From positions 1 to 11,367 of the forward strand of contig JAUXFS010000013.1 of the NCBI GenBank assembly GCA_030622775.1: a stretch of 11,367 bases of DNA. The letters are read 5' to 3'. Numbering within the stretch: position 1 is the first letter of the stretch; the number at the start of each line of letters is the position of its first letter. Position numbers and translations under genes: made by a program. Positions 4,975-11,367 of this stretch are shown in pieces. The notes beneath the pieces were generated by a model, which saw nothing but the letters and a program-made list of their open reading frames with translations, was not told the origin of the DNA and ran no database searches. The DNA comes from Rhodospirillales bacterium (GTDB lineage Bacteria > Pseudomonadota > Alphaproteobacteria > Rhodospirillales > Defluviicoccaceae).

Positions 4975-5739
4975 CTATCGCTTTGTCCCGAACACCACGT
5001 AATTGACATCGACATCCCGGGTCAGCGACCACCGGTCGGTCAGCGGATTGAACGTCATTCCCTTGACGTCGAGCACGTCGACCCGATGGCGCCTCAGTCC
5101 CGCCGTCAGCTCCGACGGCCGAACGAACTTCCGCCAATCGTGGGTGCCGACCGGTAGCCAGCGCAGAATGTACTCGGCACCGATCTTCGCCAGCGCCAGG
5201 GACTTGAGAGTGCGGTTCAACGTCGCCACCACCATTGCTCCACCAGGCTTGAGGAGACGGGCGCACGCCTCGAGAAAAGCGTCGAGGTCGGCGACGTGCT
5301 CCACCACTTCCATGTTGAGGACGACGTCGAAAGTTCGATTCTCGCGCACCAGATCTTCCGGGAGAGCGCATCGGTAATCGATATCGAGGTTTAGCCGGCG
5401 AGCATGAATTTCGGCTACCCGGATGGTCTTCTCGCCGGCATCGATGCCGGTGACCGCCGCGCCGAGTCGCGCCATCGGTTCGCTCAGAAGTCCGCCGCCG
5501 CAGCCGACGTCGAGAAGCTCGAGGTGCTCAAAGGATTGGGGGGCAAGCGGGTCGCGACCGAAATGGTCTGTTACGCGGTCCCTGACATAGGCGATTCGCA
5601 CCGGGTTGAGCCGGTGCAACGGACGGAACTTGCCGTTGGGATCCCACCAGGCGTCGGCCATGGCGGAAAAACGTGCGATTTCATCGGCCGATGCTGTTCC
5701 GGTAGGTTTCGGCGCGGCTGCGGAATTGGCGGCGATCAT
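4975..5739 (-). CDS. ubiG: UbiG, ubiquinone biosynthesis O-methyltransferase
   Basis: The 254-residue protein carries out both O-methylation steps of ubiquinone synthesis in characterised homologues. It has the N-terminal ADEIARFSAMADAWWDPNGK and FRPLHRLNPVRIAYV, which mark UbiG. SAM motif I is LLDVGCGGGLLSEPMARLGA (about 75-94), followed by NMEVVEHVADLDAF and the family-specific GTHDWRKFVRPSEL (about 198-211). I chose ATG 5739 because its product matches family length. The frame stays open for another 150 codons upstream, but those overlap the divergent lysC start and show no family similarity. The gene converges on DUF1178 and is divergent from lysC. Confidence 0.95.
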   Translation of the reverse strand: MIAANSAAAPKPTGTASADEIARFSAMADAWWDPNGKFRPLHRLNPVRIAYVRDRVTDHFGRDPLAPQSFEHLELLDVGCGGGLLSEPMARLGAAVTGIDAGEKTIRVAEIHARRLNLDIDYRCALPEDLVRENRTFDVVLNMEVVEHVADLDAFLEACARLLKPGGAMVVATLNRTLKSLALAKIGAEYILRWLPVGTHDWRKFVRPSELTAGLRRHRVDVLDVKGMTFNPLTDRWSLTRDVDVNYVVFGTKR

Positions 5740-5931
5740 GTCGACGGTGTTTCCGTTCACGGGAGGGGCGAGCTTGCCTCGAACACGGGTTGTGAGTATG
5801 TAGTGCGCGCCCGTCCCACCGCAACAGGTTCGGCCCGGGCTTCGGCAAACTATCGCTGATTGCTTTTCAGCCTTACATCCGACACAGCGCTCAACAAACA
5901 CGACGTGGCGGCGAAACAGGAACGAAGGCCC
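5740..5931. other. Divergent intergenic region between ubiG and lysC
   Basis: These 192 bases must hold the promoters of both genes. One candidate toward lysC is TTGCCT (5774-5779) and TATGTA (5797-5802) with 17-base spacing. I see no riboswitch fold, leader peptide or strong terminator. A few long open frames cross the gap but have no recognisable product. Confidence 0.5.
5774..5802 (+). promoter_or_regulatory. Possible lysC promoter
   Basis: TTGCCT and TATGTA are separated by 17 bases. The -35 is a good match and the -10 is weak. If used, the leader before lysC would be about 120 bases. Confidence 0.25.
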
Positions 5932-7152
5932 ATGGCCCGGCTGGTTCAGAAATACGGCGGCACTTCGGTTCGCGACATCGAACGGATCCGGGCCGTTGCC
6001 AAGCGTGTAAAATCCGCCGTGGATGCCGGCAACCAAGTCGCCGTCGTTGTTTCGGCGATGGCGGGCGTAACCAGCGAACTGGCGGAATACACAGCCAAAA
6101 TCAGCGCTCTCTGCGACGCGCGCGAGTACGATGTGGTGGTCGCGAGCGGCGAGCAGGCCGTCTCCGGCCTGTTGGCGATGGCGTTGCAAGACCTCGGCGT
6201 CGAGGCGCGATCATGGCTCGGATGGCAGATTCCGATCGTGACCGACGGCGCTCATGGCCGGGCCCGAATAGACTCTATCGAGACGGCGGAGCTCGAGTGT
6301 CGGCTAGCGCGGGGCGAGGTCGTGGTGGTCGCGGGCTTTCAGGGACTGGGGCCGGACAATCGAGTGACGACGCTGGGCAGGGGCGGCTCGGACACGACGG
6401 CCGTGGCGCTTGCGGCGGCGCTGAAAGCCGATCGGTGCGATATTTACACCGACGTCGACGGAGTTTACACCACGGATCCGCGCATCGTTGCCAAGGCGCG
6501 CAAGCTGGATAAAATCACGTTCGAGGAAATGCTGGAGATGGCCTCGGTCGGGGCCAAGGTGCTGCACACGCGCGCGGCGGAATTGGCGATGAAGCACGGT
6601 GTGCGGCTGCAAGTCGTATCCAGTTTCGATGATGCGCCGGGAACACTGGTGGTGAGTGAGGACGAGATCTTGGAGCACGAACTGGTCAGTAGCGTGACCT
6701 ACAGTCGCGACGAAGCAAAAATCACCCTTCTGCGCGTAGCCGACCGCCCGGGTGTCGCCGCAGGCATCCTGGGGCCTCTGGCCGACGCCAATATCAACGT
6801 GGATATGATCGTCCAGAACGTTTCCGCCGAAGGCGACGCGACCGATCTTACCTTTACAGTCAGTGAAGCCGATCTCGAGCGGGCCGTTTCCGAGATCAAG
6901 AACCACCGTGAAGCCATCGGCTATGTCGACCTGATCTGGGACTCCAATGTGGTCAAGGTCTCCGTCATTGGCGTTGGAATGCGCAGTCATGCCGGCGTCG
7001 CTCGACGCATGTTCGATACCCTCGCCGAGAAAGGCATCAACATTCAGGTTATTTCCACCTCCGAGATCAAGGTCAGTGTCCTGATCGAAGAAGCGTATAC
7101 CGAGTTGGCGGTGCGAGCGTTGCACACCGCCTATGGCCTCGACGCTCAATAG
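5932..7152 (+). CDS. lysC: Aspartokinase LysC with tandem ACT domains
   Basis: The 406-residue enzyme phosphorylates aspartate, the first step to lysine, threonine, methionine and the diaminopimelate used in peptidoglycan. It begins MARLVQKYGGTSV, the aspartokinase signature. It has GRGGSDTTAVALAAAL and DVDGVYTTDPRIV in the kinase domain, then HTRAAELAMK. The C-terminal regulatory part has two ACT domains: one around LLRVADRPGVAAGILGPLA with NINVDMIVQN, and one around VIGVGMRSHAGVARRMF with GINIQVISTSEIKVSVLI. This is the feedback-inhibited monofunctional form. The start at 5932 is supported by GAAGG upstream. Starting at 5860 would add 24 residues not seen in the family. It is the first gene of a tight three-gene run with the flavoprotein and ptsP. 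Confidence 0.96.
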   Translation: MARLVQKYGGTSVRDIERIRAVAKRVKSAVDAGNQVAVVVSAMAGVTSELAEYTAKISALCDAREYDVVVASGEQAVSGLLAMALQDLGVEARSWLGWQIPIVTDGAHGRARIDSIETAELECRLARGEVVVVAGFQGLGPDNRVTTLGRGGSDTTAVALAAALKADRCDIYTDVDGVYTTDPRIVAKARKLDKITFEEMLEMASVGAKVLHTRAAELAMKHGVRLQVVSSFDDAPGTLVVSEDEILEHELVSSVTYSRDEAKITLLRVADRPGVAAGILGPLADANINVDMIVQNVSAEGDATDLTFTVSEADLERAVSEIKNHREAIGYVDLIWDSNVVKVSVIGVGMRSHAGVARRMFDTLAEKGINIQVISTSEIKVSVLIEEAYTELAVRALHTAYGLDAQ

Positions 7153-7156
7153 AACC

Positions 7157-8191
7157 ATGGCGGTTCTTACTCCCGAGGCTCAACTCGACAGGCTTTGGCG
7201 TCGAGGCCGTGAGTTTCTCGGCTGTCGATACGCGGTCATGGGCGGTGCCATGTCGTGGGTTTCCGAACACAACCTGGTCGCCGCGATCTCCAATGCCGGT
7301 GGTTTTGGAGTGGTCGCCTGCGGGTCGCTGACGCCGGAGCCTCTCGGCAAGGAGATCGCAGCGACAAAGGCGCTCACCGAAAAGCCGTTCGGGGTAAACC
7401 TGATTACCATGCATCCCCAACTGGACGAACTGATCGACACATGCATCGATCACGGCGTTGGGCATGTGGTTCTTGCCGGTGGAGTGCCGCCGTCGGGAGC
7501 GATAAAGCGGGTCAAGAATGGCGGGGCGAAGGTTATCTGTTTTGCTCCGGCCCTGGTGTTGGCGAAGCGACTGCTGCGCAATGGCGCCGACGCATTGGTC
7601 ATCGAGGGCGCCGAAGCCGGTGGTCACATCGGCCCGGTGTCGACCAGCGTGTTGGCCCAGGAAATTCTCCCTCGAATTCGCGAGGTGCCGGTTTTCGTTG
7701 CCGGAGGCATCGGCCGGGGCGAGGCCATTTTGTCCTATCTGCAGATGGGCGCCGCCGGATGCCAGATCGGAACGCGGCTCGTCTGCGCGACCGAGTCGAT
7801 CGCCCATCCCGAGTTCAAAAAGGCGTTCATCCGTGCCAGCGCCCGGGACGCGGTTGCAACGGTGCAGTTTGATCCCGATCTTCCGGTGATACCGGTTCGC
7901 GCTCTGGTCAACGGCGGCACGCGACTGTTCATGGAAACCCAGCGGACGGTCGCCGCTCGTTTCCGCGAGGGTCGGATTACCCAGGAGGAGGCGCAGCTTG
8001 AGATCGAGCTGTTCTGGGCCGGGGCGCTGAGGCGAGCGGTTGTGGAGGGAGACGTGGAGAACGGTTCGCTGATGGCGGGGCAGAGCGTCGGCATGGTCAG
8101 TTGCGTCCAGCCGACGAAGGAGATTCTGGATGAACTGATTGGCCAGGCTTTAGCGGGTCTAGCCGATCGAGAGTTGCTCGACACCGTTTGA
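7157..8191 (+). CDS. Nitronate monooxygenase / FabK-like FMN flavoprotein
   Basis: The 344-residue protein is a TIM-barrel FMN enzyme of the 2-nitropropane dioxygenase family. N-terminal YAVMGGAMSWVSEHNLVAAI and NAGGFGVVACG, then FGVNLITMHP, HVVLAGGVPPSGAI, VIEGAEAGGHIGP (His157 being the candidate catalytic His), VFVAGGIGRGEAI and GCQIGTRLVCATES form the FMN-binding barrel. Family members oxidise alkyl nitronates or act as enoyl-ACP reductases (FabK); sequence alone does not decide. ATG 7157 lies 4 bases after the lysC stop. ATG 7133 overlaps lysC and is the alternative. Neither has a strong ribosome binding site, which suggests coupling to lysC translation. The gene ends 3 bases before ptsP. 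Confidence 0.85.
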   Translation: MAVLTPEAQLDRLWRRGREFLGCRYAVMGGAMSWVSEHNLVAAISNAGGFGVVACGSLTPEPLGKEIAATKALTEKPFGVNLITMHPQLDELIDTCIDHGVGHVVLAGGVPPSGAIKRVKNGGAKVICFAPALVLAKRLLRNGADALVIEGAEAGGHIGPVSTSVLAQEILPRIREVPVFVAGGIGRGEAILSYLQMGAAGCQIGTRLVCATESIAHPEFKKAFIRASARDAVATVQFDPDLPVIPVRALVNGGTRLFMETQRTVAARFREGRITQEEAQLEIELFWAGALRRAVVEGDVENGSLMAGQSVGMVSCVQPTKEILDELIGQALAGLADRELLDTV

Positions 8192-8194
8192 GCG

Positions 8195-10465
8195 ATGCAG
8201 CAGGGGCAGACGGTTCTCGTTCTTCGCCGCCTGTTGGCCCAGATCCGGGATGTCATGGCGGCCGAGGGCAGCGCGCAAACGAGGCTCGCTCGAATTGTCT
8301 CGATTATCGCCACGGATCTGGCGGCCGAGGTGTGTTCCGTCTATGTGCGGCGCGCGGGAGATGTGCTTGAGCTGTTCGCCACTCAGGGCCTCCGCGCCAC
8401 CGCGGTGCGGCGCACCCGTCTCAGAATCGGCGAAGGCCTGATTGGCGAGGTCGCCGCCAGCGGACGCCCGCTGGCGTTGGCCGATGCACAAAGCCATCCA
8501 AACTTTGCTTATCGCCCGGAGACGGGTGAGGAGATCTACCAGTCGCTGATGGGGGTTCCGATCCTGAGGAGCGGGCGATCGGTCGGCGTACTGGCGGTGC
8601 AGAACGTCAGACGCCGGCAGTACGCCGACGAGGAGATCGAGGCGCTGCAGACGGTGGCCATGGTGTTGGCCGAACTGGTCATCGGCGGCAAATTGGTTGA
8701 TCGCTACGAACTGGCGGTGACGGAAGGGATCGCTCTCCTCCCTCTCCGCCTCGAAGGCGTGCGCCTCAATGCCGGCCTCGCGCTGGGCGTCGCGGTGCAG
8801 CATCGTCCACGTTTCACCGTGCGCAAGCTCGTCGCCGAGGACACGAGTGAAGAGCATGATCGGTTGCGCCGGGCGGTCGCCGAGATGCATGGAGCGCTCG
8901 ACGATATGTTGCGGGCGAGCGACTTCGCCGCCGGCAGCGAACACCGGGACGTCCTCGAGACCTACCGGATGATCGCGGAAGATGTCGGTTGGCTGCGGCG
9001 GATCGGCGAAGCGATCGACACCGGCCTTACCGCGGAAGCGGCGGTGCAAAAGGTCAACGACGATATCCACGCGAGGATGAGCCAGGTCTCGGATCCCTAT
9101 CTGCGAGAACGCGTTCATGACCTGGAGGACTTGGCCGATCGATTGCTGCAACACTTGATCGGCGTCGACGACAAGGCCTTGGAGTTTCCCCGCACCAACG
9201 ACGTTATCCTCGTCGCTCGAAACCTGGGACCGGCCCAGCTTCTCGACTATGCCCGCGGTCGCTTGCGCGGCGTGATTCTCGAGGAGGGCTCTCCCAACGC
9301 TCATGTGGTGATTGTCGCCCGGGCGCTCGATATCCCGTTCGTCGGTCAAGTGCGGGATGCGCTGAACCGAATCGACAGCGGTGAAGAGGTCATCCTGGAT
9401 GCCGATCACGCTCAGGTGTTCGTCCGGCCGGGCGACGATATCACCAAGCCGTTTCTGCGCAACCTGGAGGCCCGCCGCGCCCGCAAGGCGGCGTATGCCG
9501 CTTCGAAGGATCTGCCGGCCGTCACTTTGGACGACGTCCGGATCAGCATCAACATCAACGCGGGCCTGCTGGTGGAACTGAACCATATGGCCGAATCCGG
9601 TGCCGACGGCATTGGGCTCTATCGAACGGAGGTGCCTTTCATGGTTCGCTCCGAGTTGCCGAACGTGGAGAGCCAGCGGCAGCTCTACCGCAAGGTGTTG
9701 GACTATGCCGCGGGCAAACCAGTCGTATTCCGTACCCTCGACATCGGCGGCGACAAGGTCCAGGCGCACTGGAACCAGGGCAACGAGGCGAATCCCGCCA
9801 TGGGATGGCGGGCCATCAGGGTGTCTTTCGACCGACCGGCATTGTTGCGCCAGCAGTTACGCGCGCTGATCAGGGCGGCGGCCGGCCAGGAACTCTCGGT
9901 GATGTTTCCGATGATAGCCGAGGTGGAGGAACTGGATTTCGCCCGCCGGTTGCTCGATATGGAATTGGACCGCGAGAAGAGACATGGAGGATTGTTGCCC
10001 AGTAGCGTTCGGGTAGGCGCGATGCTCGAGGTGCCCGCGCTACTATTCCAACTCCAGGCTCTTCTCTCTCGGGTCGACTTCGTGTCTGTGGGCACCAACG
10101 ATCTGATCCAGTTCTTGTTTGCCAGTGACCGCGCCAATTACAGGGTCTCCGAGCGGTATGATGTGCTAACCCCGATGGTGCTGAGCTTGCTTAAGAACGT
10201 AGTACAGCAGGGCCAGGCAGCAAATGTACCGGTAAATCTCTGCGGCGAGATGGCAAGTCAACCGCTGGATGCAATGGCTCTGGTCGGAATTGGCTTTCGA
10301 AATATTTCTGTGTCTCCTCCCGCCGTAGGACCGATAAAAGAGATTGTGAGAAGTCTTCGCGTTTCATCTCTTGAAAAATTTACAGATTCCCTATGCACGA
10401 GCAGCCAGCGGAGTGTCCGAGAGAACCTGAAAGCGTATGCGAAAGATCATGGCATCGCCATTTGA
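8195..10465 (+). CDS. ptsP: PtsP, GAF-domain phosphoenolpyruvate-protein phosphotransferase (enzyme I of the nitrogen PTS)
   Basis: The 756-residue protein starts the PTS-Ntr phosphorelay, passing phosphate from PEP to NPr. A GAF domain fills about residues 1-165 (LIGEVAASGRPLALADA and SLMGVPILRSGRSVGVLAVQ). It is followed by the PTS enzyme I N-terminal region, then the phosphohistidine domain with EEGSPNAHVVIVARALDIP, where His370 is the expected phosphorylated residue. The PEP-binding barrel includes DGIGLYRTEVPFM (about 471-483), FRTLDIGGDK, SVGTNDLIQF (about 631-640) and NLCGEMASQP with catalytic Cys683. The residue before-last to His370 is Asn in place of the Thr common in enzyme I; all key residues are present. 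ATG 8195 is 3 bases after the preceding stop, suggesting coupling. From about base 10190 codon use shifts to rarer A/T-ending codons while the family motifs stay intact. Confidence 0.95.
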   Translation: MQQGQTVLVLRRLLAQIRDVMAAEGSAQTRLARIVSIIATDLAAEVCSVYVRRAGDVLELFATQGLRATAVRRTRLRIGEGLIGEVAASGRPLALADAQSHPNFAYRPETGEEIYQSLMGVPILRSGRSVGVLAVQNVRRRQYADEEIEALQTVAMVLAELVIGGKLVDRYELAVTEGIALLPLRLEGVRLNAGLALGVAVQHRPRFTVRKLVAEDTSEEHDRLRRAVAEMHGALDDMLRASDFAAGSEHRDVLETYRMIAEDVGWLRRIGEAIDTGLTAEAAVQKVNDDIHARMSQVSDPYLRERVHDLEDLADRLLQHLIGVDDKALEFPRTNDVILVARNLGPAQLLDYARGRLRGVILEEGSPNAHVVIVARALDIPFVGQVRDALNRIDSGEEVILDADHAQVFVRPGDDITKPFLRNLEARRARKAAYAASKDLPAVTLDDVRISININAGLLVELNHMAESGADGIGLYRTEVPFMVRSELPNVESQRQLYRKVLDYAAGKPVVFRTLDIGGDKVQAHWNQGNEANPAMGWRAIRVSFDRPALLRQQLRALIRAAAGQELSVMFPMIAEVEELDFARRLLDMELDREKRHGGLLPSSVRVGAMLEVPALLFQLQALLSRVDFVSVGTNDLIQFLFASDRANYRVSERYDVLTPMVLSLLKNVVQQGQAANVPVNLCGEMASQPLDAMALVGIGFRNISVSPPAVGPIKEIVRSLRVSSLEKFTDSLCTSSQRSVRENLKAYAKDHGIAI

Positions 10466-10673
10466 ATGGTCGCTTTTCTCTCTTGCAAATTTTCTCCGAT
10501 GATCCACAATATATTGATACGGGCACCATGATTTGGAAAGCACACTACACGCGAAGCGAGAAAGTGTATTTCTCTGGAGTGATCCGGGTCTGGCCTAAAA
10601 ATGTAGCCGGTCGCGTGTTCGCGAGCGGCGTTGTGCATTCGGTGGCCGGGAGCTGAGCGAGGCGGGGGCGAAT
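10466..10673. other. AT-richer intergenic region before rodZ
   Basis: These 208 bases have no convincing gene. GC is near 45-50% up to about 10620, then rises to nearly 70%. A small hairpin GAGAAA-GTGTA-TTTCTC lies at 10558-10574. A possible rodZ promoter is TTGCAA (10483-10488) with CAATAT (10507-10512), 18 bases apart. Reading frames crossing it on both strands encode nothing I recognise. Confidence 0.5.
10483..10512 (+). promoter_or_regulatory. Possible rodZ promoter
   Basis: TTGCAA and CAATAT with an 18-base spacer sit just after the ptsP stop in the AT-rich stretch. If used, the leader to rodZ would be about 155 bases. Match by eye only. Confidence 0.25.
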
Positions 10674-11367
10674 ATGGAGTCCGAAGCCAGACACGAGCAC
10701 GCAGTTGGTATCGGGACGTGGTTGCGCGCGTGTCGTTTGAGAAGGGGCGACGACCTCACCGCCGTCGCGCGGATCCTTCGAATCCGCCTGATTTATCTGA
10801 AGGCGATAGAAGACGGCCGTTTTGACGACCTGCCAGGTCCCACCTACGCGGTCGGGTTCGTTCGTGCCTACGCTGAACATCTTGGCCTCGATAGCGATGA
10901 GGTGATCCGCCGGTTCAAGGATGAAGTCTCCGGAATCAACGGGACCGCCGAGCTTCACTTTCCGTCGCCCAGGTCGGAGGGCGGGACTCCGAAATGGGCG
11001 GTGCTTATCGGGGGAGCGATTTTTGCGTTGCTGTCCTACGGCGTCTGGTACGTGAACTCGACGCGCGATGACGTCGTCGCCGAGTTCGTGACATCGGTTC
11101 CCGAGCGCCTGGGGCAGTTGTTGTCAGGAGACGAAACGGGCGAGGGGGCGAAGACGGAAGACGGGAGCAACGGCTCCGAGGATTCCGGTCAGCCGTCACC
11201 GAGTTTGGCGGTTGCGGCGACAGCCACGTCGAACCAGCCGGGCGAAGCTCCACCAACCGACGCCGCTTCTCGTCTGGTCGAGCCGACTTCGGAGGGCGTG
11301 CGCCGTCAGCCGCCCGAACAAGAAGCCGGAGAAGAGACCACGGCGCGCTCCAATGCCGCACCGGACA
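10674..11367 (+). CDS. rodZ: RodZ-like HTH membrane protein, 3' end missing
   Basis: The frame is open from ATG 10674 to the right edge, giving 231 codons. An N-terminal helix-turn-helix of the HTH_25 type spans about residues 12-85, with VGIGTWLRACRLRRG, then ARILRIRLIYLKAIEDGRF and the hallmark LPGPTYAVGFVRAYAEHLGL. A single membrane segment, WAVLIGGAIFALLSYGVWYV, is at about 108-127. After it comes a low-complexity Pro/Ser/Glu/Ala-rich periplasmic linker up to the cut. The usual C-terminal DUF4115 domain would lie outside the window. RodZ links MreB to the cell envelope and helps set rod shape. GAGGCGGGGG before the ATG serves as the ribosome binding site. The gene is separated from ptsP by 208 bases and may have its own promoter. 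Confidence 0.9.
   Translation, partial: MESEARHEHAVGIGTWLRACRLRRGDDLTAVARILRIRLIYLKAIEDGRFDDLPGPTYAVGFVRAYAEHLGLDSDEVIRRFKDEVSGINGTAELHFPSPRSEGGTPKWAVLIGGAIFALLSYGVWYVNSTRDDVVAEFVTSVPERLGQLLSGDETGEGAKTEDGSNGSEDSGQPSPSLAVAATATSNQPGEAPPTDAASRLVEPTSEGVRRQPPEQEAGEETTARSNAAPD

Noticed and set aside
4950..4990. Possible terminator hairpin between the DUF1178 and ubiG stops
   Set aside because: Only a weak, mismatched pairing over a long loop is possible in the 9-base gap region.
5740..6189. 150-codon N-terminal extension of the ubiG frame
   Set aside because: It overlaps the divergent lysC coding region, lacks family similarity, and ATG 5739 gives normal UbiG length.
6653..7152. Possible internal GTG start in lysC giving a separate regulatory subunit, as in Bacillus or Corynebacterium
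   Set aside because: A GTG near the ACT domain exists, but the ribosome binding site is weak and nothing else supports it.
6304..7158. 284-codon minus-strand frame opposite lysC
   Set aside because: It is a shadow of lysC with no domain or ribosome binding site that I can support.
8159..9769. 536-codon open frame on the minus strand opposite ptsP
   Set aside because: Its residues mirror the codon bias of ptsP, it has no recognisable domain, and ptsP carries complete family motifs in the same bases.
10393..10656. 87-codon plus-strand frame overlapping the ptsP end and the gap
   Set aside because: No recognisable domain and no clear ribosome binding site; most of its first part is out-of-frame ptsP.
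1..11367. CRISPR arrays, tRNA/rRNA genes, toxin-antitoxin pairs, defence or phage modules
   Set aside because: No regularly spaced direct repeats, cloverleaf-like segments or matching protein motifs were seen.

Overview
This window looks like chromosomal DNA from an alphaproteobacterium, probably near Rhodospirillales. The reasons are the high GC coding style, a ubiG of 254 codons, a DUF1178 gene, a grxC next to a Nit1-type hydrolase, a single-chain lysC close to ptsP, and a rodZ-like gene. The family assignments come from motifs read by eye; no database search was possible.

Layout. At the left edge is the 3' part of an LpxL/HtrB-type acyltransferase (+). It converges on an NDUFAF5-like SAM-dependent protein (-). 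Between that gene and the divergent comF (+) lies a 268-bp element with 32-bp terminal inverted repeats and no transposase, which reads as a MITE or an internally deleted insertion sequence. comF is followed by grxC and a deaminated-glutathione-amidase-like (Nit1) hydrolase, all on +. This block converges on a small SAM methyltransferase (-), which diverges from a DUF1178 gene (+), which in turn converges on ubiG (-). Divergent from ubiG is a tight + strand run: lysC, a nitronate monooxygenase/FabK-like flavoprotein, then ptsP (gaps of 4 and 3 bases). After a 208-base gap comes rodZ, cut by the right edge.

How the genes fit together. Most are housekeeping: envelope lipid acylation, complex I/quinone-related functions (NDUFAF5-like, UbiG), DNA uptake (ComF), thiol redox and glutathione repair (GrxC, Nit1-like), aspartate-family amino acids (LysC), nitrogen PTS signalling (PtsP) and cell shape (RodZ). 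Three SAM-fold genes lie on the minus strand, interleaved with plus-strand blocks.

The parts that the genes do not explain are the MITE-like element at 1512-1779, palindromes at two of the convergent gene ends, a hairpin in the grxC leader, and an AT-richer tract (about 50% GC) from roughly 10190 to 10620 covering the ptsP 3' end and the gap before rodZ. I saw no CRISPR array, tRNA, rRNA, toxin-antitoxin pair, phage gene or recognisable defence system. I do not see support for a new multi-gene system here.
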